A DNA stretch of 35,925 nucleotides, taken from positions 1-35,925 of the forward strand of contig JASJCV010000001.1 of the NCBI GenBank assembly GCA_030065275.1, written 5' to 3'. Positions 32,420 to 35,925 of this stretch are shown here, in pieces (within the stretch, counting starts at the first letter, position 1; each line of letters opens with the position of its first letter). The stretch comes from Desulfobacterales bacterium. Lineage in GTDB: Bacteria > Desulfobacterota > Desulfobacteria > Desulfobacterales > UBA5852. A program made the translations under genes and the position numbers. Under the pieces are notes generated by a model. It ran no database searches. It was given only the letters and a program-made list of their open reading frames with translations, and was not told the origin of the DNA.

Positions 32420-32523
32420 GGGTGATCTCCTTGGTGGCCGTCACGTGATACGGGCGCTGGGTTTTCTTTCCGGCTATTTATCCTAGTGTCCGCCAAATGA
32501 AAAGTCTTTCCGTGGCCCCCGGC

Positions 32524-32567
32524 TTGCTCTCCAAGGGCGAATGCTCTATAAGGTGGGGGCCTTTTTT
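32524..32567 (+). promoter_or_regulatory. pyrD promoter with T6 tract at the start site
   Basis: TTGCTC (32524-32529), 17-base spacer, TATAAG (32547-32552). The start would fall near 32558-32560, so the transcript would begin GCC then six U (T6 at 32562-32567), ending 17 bases before the pyrD ATG. GGCCCCC (32514-32520) and GGGGGCC (32555-32561) are also complementary and directly precede the T-run, so transcription from further upstream would meet a terminator-like hairpin here. Either arrangement could control pyrD. Confidence 0.55.
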
Positions 32568-32584
32568 CACGAGCGGGAAACGCC

Positions 32585-33520
32585 ATGCATCCAGATAAGC
32601 CGCAGATGGGCATCGATATCGCCGGTCTGCACCTGAAAAATCCGGTCATGACCGCTTCCGGGACCTTCGGATACGGCGGGGAGTTCAAGGACCTGGTCGA
32701 TTTGAACCGGCTGGGCGCCATTATCGTCAAGGGGCTGTCGCTGCGGCCGACGGCCGGCAACCCGCCACCGCGCATCGTGGAAACACCCGCCGGCATGTTG
32801 AATGCCATCGGGCTCGAGAACATCGGCATCGAGGCCTTCCGTAAGACACGGCTCAAATTTCTTCGCCGGCTGGAAACGCCGGTGATCGTCAACCTTTACG
32901 GTCAACAGGCCGAAGATTACGAAGCGCTGGCGGACATCGTGGACGAAACGCCCGACATCGCGGCCGTTGAGGTGAACATCTCCTGCCCCAACGTGAAGGC
33001 CGGCGGCATTGCCTTCGGCGTGAGCGCCGCCGCGGCTGGCGATCTGACCGCCCGCATCCGGGCGCGCACCGCCAAGCCCCTGATCGTCAAACTTTCCCCC
33101 AACGTGACCGATATCGTGCCCATCGCCCAGGCCGCGGCCGCGGCCGGAGCCGACGCGCTTTCGCTGATCAACACGATTACCGGCATGGCGGTGGATATCG
33201 AAAACCGCCGGCCCAAACTGGCCAACATCACCGGCGGCCTTTCCGGCCCGGCCATCCGGCCCGTGGCCGTGCGCATGGTCTGGCAAGCGGCCCGGGCGGT
33301 CGACATCCCCGTGATCGGGATTGGCGGCATCATGAACCACCGCGACGCTCTCGAGTTTTTCATCGCCGGGGCTTCGGCCGTCCAGGTGGGTACGGCCAAC
33401 TTCGTCAACCCGGGGGCCAGCATGGCCATCCTCGACGGACTGGAGGACTACATGCGGGCCCACGGGATTGCCGACATCAGCGATCTGGTCGGCAGCCTCG
33501 AAACCGCGACAGCCGATTGA
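32585..33520 (+). CDS. pyrD: Dihydroorotate dehydrogenase, class 1B catalytic subunit
   Basis: 311 residues. It oxidises dihydroorotate to orotate in pyrimidine synthesis. The FMN barrel shows NPVMTASGTFGYGGE, ETPAGMLNAIGLEN, the catalytic Cys134 in NISCPNVKAGG, and the FMN phosphate site GIGGIMNHRDALEFFIAGAS. Cys rather than Ser as base marks the soluble class 1, and length and motifs fit 1B, which normally pairs with the PyrK Fe-S/FAD subunit. No pyrK is adjacent in the window. ATG 32585 has GGGAAA upstream. Expression may be tuned by UTP through the T-tract at its promoter. Confidence 0.95.
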   Translation: MHPDKPQMGIDIAGLHLKNPVMTASGTFGYGGEFKDLVDLNRLGAIIVKGLSLRPTAGNPPPRIVETPAGMLNAIGLENIGIEAFRKTRLKFLRRLETPVIVNLYGQQAEDYEALADIVDETPDIAAVEVNISCPNVKAGGIAFGVSAAAAGDLTARIRARTAKPLIVKLSPNVTDIVPIAQAAAAAGADALSLINTITGMAVDIENRRPKLANITGGLSGPAIRPVAVRMVWQAARAVDIPVIGIGGIMNHRDALEFFIAGASAVQVGTANFVNPGASMAILDGLEDYMRAHGIADISDLVGSLETATAD

Positions 33521-33547
33521 GGCCGGCGCCGCGGCTCACCGCCGAAT

Positions 33548-33560
33548 CCCTCTGGGAGGG
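33548..33560 (+). promoter_or_regulatory. Hairpin in the pyrD-rubrerythrin intergenic region
   Basis: CCCTC-TGG-GAGGG forms a tight 5-base-pair hairpin in the 122-base gap (33521-33642) before the rubrerythrin gene, followed by GGTGGGGCC and GGAACC segments that could pair with each other or upstream bases. No T-run follows. Whether it is a folded leader RNA cannot be decided by eye. Confidence 0.3.
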
Positions 33561-33642
33561 TGGGGCCGATGGAACCGCCAACCATGGAGACAAGGACAGC
33601 CGGACAGCCGACAACCGCAGCGACCAACCGAAAGGAGGCGGA

Positions 33643-34110
33643 ATGGAATTCAAGACACCCAACGACATCCTGGACTACGCGATCGGCAAAGAGAAGGAAG
33701 CCAAACAGTTCTACCTCGATATCAGCGAAGAAGAGACCCTGTCCGGCAATCGCCAGGTGTTTAGAGATTTTGCCAAGGAAGAAGACAAGCACGTGGTCCT
33801 GCTCGAAAAGCTAAAGGCGGGCGTTATCGCCGAGGGTATCGACAATTATGAATTCAAGTGGATCAAGGATATCAAACGCAGCGATCTGCTCCTGGATATT
33901 GAATACGAGAAAGGCATGCACTATCGTGACATTCTGATGCTGGCCATCAAGCGCGAAGAAAAGGCGCTCAAACTCTATAACGATCTGCAGGTCCGGATCG
34001 AGGATCCCGACCACGTCAAGATTTTCAAGATGCTCTGCCAGGAAGAAGCCAAGCACAAGCTCGCCCTCGAGACCATGTACGACGACCATATGGCTGAAAT
34101 GGGGGATTGA
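33643..34110 (+). CDS. Rubrerythrin-type diiron protein without rubredoxin domain
   Basis: 155 residues, a four-helix ferritin-like bundle. The diiron ligands are visible in two EExxH motifs (E47..H50 in EEDKH and E135..H138 in EEAKH), with additional Glu in EKEAKQFY (17-24) and KREEKALKLY (103-112). There is no C-terminal CxxC pair, so it lacks the rubredoxin domain of classical rubrerythrin. AAAGGAGG lies just 4-5 bases before ATG 33643, a very strong ribosome site. Such proteins reduce peroxide or handle iron in anaerobes. Confidence 0.9.
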   Translation: MEFKTPNDILDYAIGKEKEAKQFYLDISEEETLSGNRQVFRDFAKEEDKHVVLLEKLKAGVIAEGIDNYEFKWIKDIKRSDLLLDIEYEKGMHYRDILMLAIKREEKALKLYNDLQVRIEDPDHVKIFKMLCQEEAKHKLALETMYDDHMAEMGD

Positions 34111-34224
34111 ACCCGATTGTCGTCGGGCATCAACCGGAGCGCCATCCGGCGCCGGGACGTTCGAGCGCGGTACGCTGCAGGCCAGGGCGTTACGGTTAGC
34201 CCCGGTCGTTTACAGGAGGCATGT

Positions 34225-34965
34225 ATGCGGATGTTCTTGCAATGGGGATTGATGCTGGTGCTGCTCGCCGCACCGGCCGCAGCGTCCGACCCGGCCCTGC
34301 GGAAAGCGGACGCTCGCCATGCCGCCGGCGGGCTGGAGGATCTCGAGGCCGCGCTGGACCTGTATGCCCGGGCCCGACAGGCAGCACCGCTGGATTATGA
34401 AACCCTGTGGAAAAGTGCGCGGGCGCATCGCGATTACGCCGATCGGGCCAAACAGGATACGCTTGCCGACTGGAAGGCGATCTGTAAAACCCAGGGCAAA
34501 ATCGCCATGCAACTGGCCGAAAAGGCCGTCGGCCTGGCCCCGGAACGTGTGGAGGGGCACTATTATTACGGGCTGAGCGTGGGCATCTATTCCGATGGGG
34601 TCAGTATCTTTACGGCCTTGAGTGAAGGTCTCAAGGACAAAACCCAGACCAGTTTCGAGAAAGCCTACGCGCTCGACAAGCACTACAACGATGCCGGGCC
34701 GATCCTGTCTCTGGGCCGTTTCTGGACGGTGTTGCCCTGGCCGATGCACGATCGCCAGAAGGCCCTGAACTATTTTCGCGAGTATGAAGCCACCGGATTT
34801 CTGGACACGTATGCCGAAGCGCAGGTCTATTTCGGTGAATTGCTGATGAAAATGGGCGGCAAGGCCAACAAGCAAGAAGCCCGGCGCTGGCTGGAACGCG
34901 CCGCCCAGGCGCCTGAGCGCTATTACGCCGAATGGGCCGCGCGTCTGCTGGCTCAACTCGGCTGA
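34225..34965 (+). CDS. Secreted helical-repeat (TPR-like) protein
   Basis: 246 residues. A signal peptide (MRMFLQWGLMLVLLAAPAAA) ends near residue 20. The mature part is alpha-helical with TPR-like pairs (LEAALDLYARARQAAPLDYE, AMQLAEKAVGLAPERVEGHY, TSFEKAYALDKHYNDAGPI, EARRWLERAAQAPERYYAEW). The YYYGLSVGIYSDG block recalls the TatT component of TRAP-transporter-associated proteins, but no transporter is adjacent. AGGAGG (34214-34219) precedes ATG 34225. It is probably periplasmic, co-transcribed with the chalcone-isomerase-like gene 50 bases on. Confidence 0.8.
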   Translation: MRMFLQWGLMLVLLAAPAAASDPALRKADARHAAGGLEDLEAALDLYARARQAAPLDYETLWKSARAHRDYADRAKQDTLADWKAICKTQGKIAMQLAEKAVGLAPERVEGHYYYGLSVGIYSDGVSIFTALSEGLKDKTQTSFEKAYALDKHYNDAGPILSLGRFWTVLPWPMHDRQKALNYFREYEATGFLDTYAEAQVYFGELLMKMGGKANKQEARRWLERAAQAPERYYAEWAARLLAQLG

Positions 34966-35015
34966 TGGCCGATGCGAATGCTGTTCCCCCGAATAATGGA
35001 AGGAGATATGTGACC

Positions 35016-35597
35016 ATGACGCGAAAAACACCATTGATTGTCTCCCTGGCCCTGGGGTGGATGCTCCTGTCGGTTTTTGCGGCAGGCGCCGCCGACCGGG
35101 AAATTGCCGGTGTGAACTTTCCCGGCGAGAAAACCGTTGAAGGCAAGCAACTGCAGCTCAACGGCGTGGCCCTGCGCACCAAATTCTTCATCAAGGTCTT
35201 CGCCGGTGGTTTCTACCTGGAAAATCCCACCCGTGACGCCGAGGAAGCCATCACCTCCGAGCAGATCAAACATTTTCACCTGCATTACCTGACCAGCAAG
35301 GCCACGGCCAAAAAATTGCAGGACGGCTTCAAGGAAGCCATTATCAAGGCCAATCCGCCCGAAATGGTGGCAAAGCACATGGCCGATATTGAACGCTACG
35401 CCTCCTGGCTGGACCAGGACATGGCCCCCGGGGCCACATCGATTGCGACCTACGTTCCCGGCAAGGGCCTGACCCTGATCTACAAAGGGCAGGAAAAAGG
35501 CACCATCGCCAACCCGGCCTTCGCCCAGATGTACTTTCGCTACAACCTGGGGGAAAAGGCCGATAAGAAGCTGCGTAAGGGGTATTTGGGGGAGTAG
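35016..35597 (+). CDS. Periplasmic chalcone-isomerase-like protein
   Basis: 193 residues. A signal peptide covers about 1-25 (ending FAAGAA). The mature part matches the bacterial chalcone-isomerase-like fold: EIAGVNFPGEKTVEGKQLQL, then FFIKVFAGGFYLENP, IKHFHLHYLTSKATAKKLQD and a final FAQMYFRYNLGEKADKKLRK. No flavonoid chemistry is expected; these proteins are probably fatty-acid binding. AGGAGA (35001-35006) favours ATG 35016 over GTG 35010. The gene ends 36 bases before a strong terminator. Confidence 0.85.
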   Translation: MTRKTPLIVSLALGWMLLSVFAAGAADREIAGVNFPGEKTVEGKQLQLNGVALRTKFFIKVFAGGFYLENPTRDAEEAITSEQIKHFHLHYLTSKATAKKLQDGFKEAIIKANPPEMVAKHMADIERYASWLDQDMAPGATSIATYVPGKGLTLIYKGQEKGTIANPAFAQMYFRYNLGEKADKKLRKGYLGE

Positions 35598-35633
35598 ATC
35601 CGGTCCCGGCCGCGCTGTGTCGTCTCAAAAAAG

Positions 35634-35667
35634 ATAAAGCTGGAGCATCATACTGCTCCAGCTTTAT
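35634..35667. terminator. Intrinsic terminator after the chalcone-isomerase-like gene
   Basis: ATAAAGCTGGAGCA (35634-35647) and TGCTCCAGCTTTAT (35654-35667) are perfect 14-base arms with a 6-base loop, followed by TATTT and preceded by an A-run. It should work for plus transcription and possibly in both directions. Confidence 0.92.
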
Positions 35668-35746
35668 TATTTGAACGCGAAACGTCTCCTCTGGTGCATA
35701 GACAAGGACTGTCCAGTCAAGGAAATTGCAATTAAAGTCATGTTCA

Positions 35747-35903
35747 TTTTCTTGCACGAGCAAGAAAACGAACCAAAAGAAACCGCCCGCGTCCCGCTTA
35801 GCCCTGCGCGTCGATGCCAGGTTCGGCGCGTGTCGGAACTCGCTGCGCTCAAACAAGCCGACACGCTTTTTCCGAACCTGCCACCGATGCTCAGCGCGGG
35901 ACG
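35747..35903. repeat. Nested palindromic intergenic repeat element
   Basis: TTTTCTTGC/GCAAGAAAA (35747-35755 and 35760-35768) form a tight hairpin. Then three nested pairs share one axis: CGTCCCGC/GCGGGACG (35790-35797, 35896-35903), CAGGTTCGG/CCGAACCTG (35818-35826, 35872-35880) and CGTGTCGG/CCGACACG (35829-35836, 35858-35865). The whole reads as one long imperfect hairpin. It resembles dispersed repeats seen between genes in many proteobacteria, whose antisense reading gives spurious MFERSEF-type proteins. No real gene is seen in 35668-35925. Confidence 0.65.
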
Positions 35904-35925
35904 ATGGGGAGAAACTCGAAGCCCC

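Noticed and set aside
35344-35856. 170-codon minus frame running from the repeat region into the chalcone-isomerase-like gene
   Set aside because: It runs through a strong terminator and a palindromic repeat and is antisense to a real gene; the start matches spurious repeat-derived proteins.

Overview
The window is a GC-rich bacterial chromosome segment, densely packed with genes. It most resembles a Desulfobacterota (deltaproteobacterial, Desulfosarcina/Desulfobacterales-like) genome. This is an inference from the gene mix: a DUF134 + Mrp/NBP35 pair, adjacent lipB-lipA, a crotonase paralogue, MJ0042-type zinc ribbons, rubrerythrin without rubredoxin, and a large alternative chemosensory cluster. 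No ribosomal RNA, tRNA, CRISPR array or intact prophage was recognised.

Positions 1-10,543 are mostly housekeeping and small metabolic genes. They comprise the 3' part of an ABC-F ATPase (uup-like), a double TM2-domain membrane protein, a GT1-type glycosyltransferase, and a crotonase lacking both catalytic glutamates (minus). Next come DUF134 regulator + Mrp ATPase with a readable promoter and palindrome, a universal stress protein (minus), overlapping lipB-lipA, and trxA with a tiny cysteine-rich partner (minus). Last are a PilZ protein and an overlapping CheX-type phosphatase (plus).

Positions 10,570-31,613 are almost entirely on the minus strand. The core is a long co-directional run from about 30,781 down to 14,162. 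In transcription order it encodes: a zinc-ribbon CheB-like response regulator, a Cache-type chemoreceptor, CheW, CheY, a HAMP-only membrane protein, and a 1232-residue CheA with a duplicated Hpt/pseudo-Hpt module. It continues with a PATAN(DUF4388)-REC-CheB-like protein, another REC-CheB-like protein, a zinc-ribbon ParA ATPase, a secreted beta-helix protein, a second HAMP-only protein, and a NitT/TauT-type ABC transporter (permease, ATPase, anchored substrate-binding protein). Below it lie an EAL-HDOD protein and a membrane-protein gene broken by an in-frame TAA. None of the three CheB-like proteins keeps the Ser-His-Asp esterase triad, and no CheR is present. The cluster therefore looks like a signalling hub that does not use classical receptor methylation. 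At its upstream edge is an intact reading frame related to IS1595-family transposases that has lost two of the three DDE residues, which suggests a domesticated DNA-binding protein.

Positions 31,614-35,925 hold an intergenic region with a long inverted repeat, a single-domain PilZ protein (minus), then pyrD (plus; promoter followed at once by a T6 tract, suggesting UTP-sensitive initiation). Rubrerythrin, a secreted helical-repeat lipoprotein-like or periplasmic protein and a chalcone-isomerase-like periplasmic protein follow, ending in a strong terminator. The last ~180 bases form a nested palindromic repeat that looks like a dispersed intergenic element.
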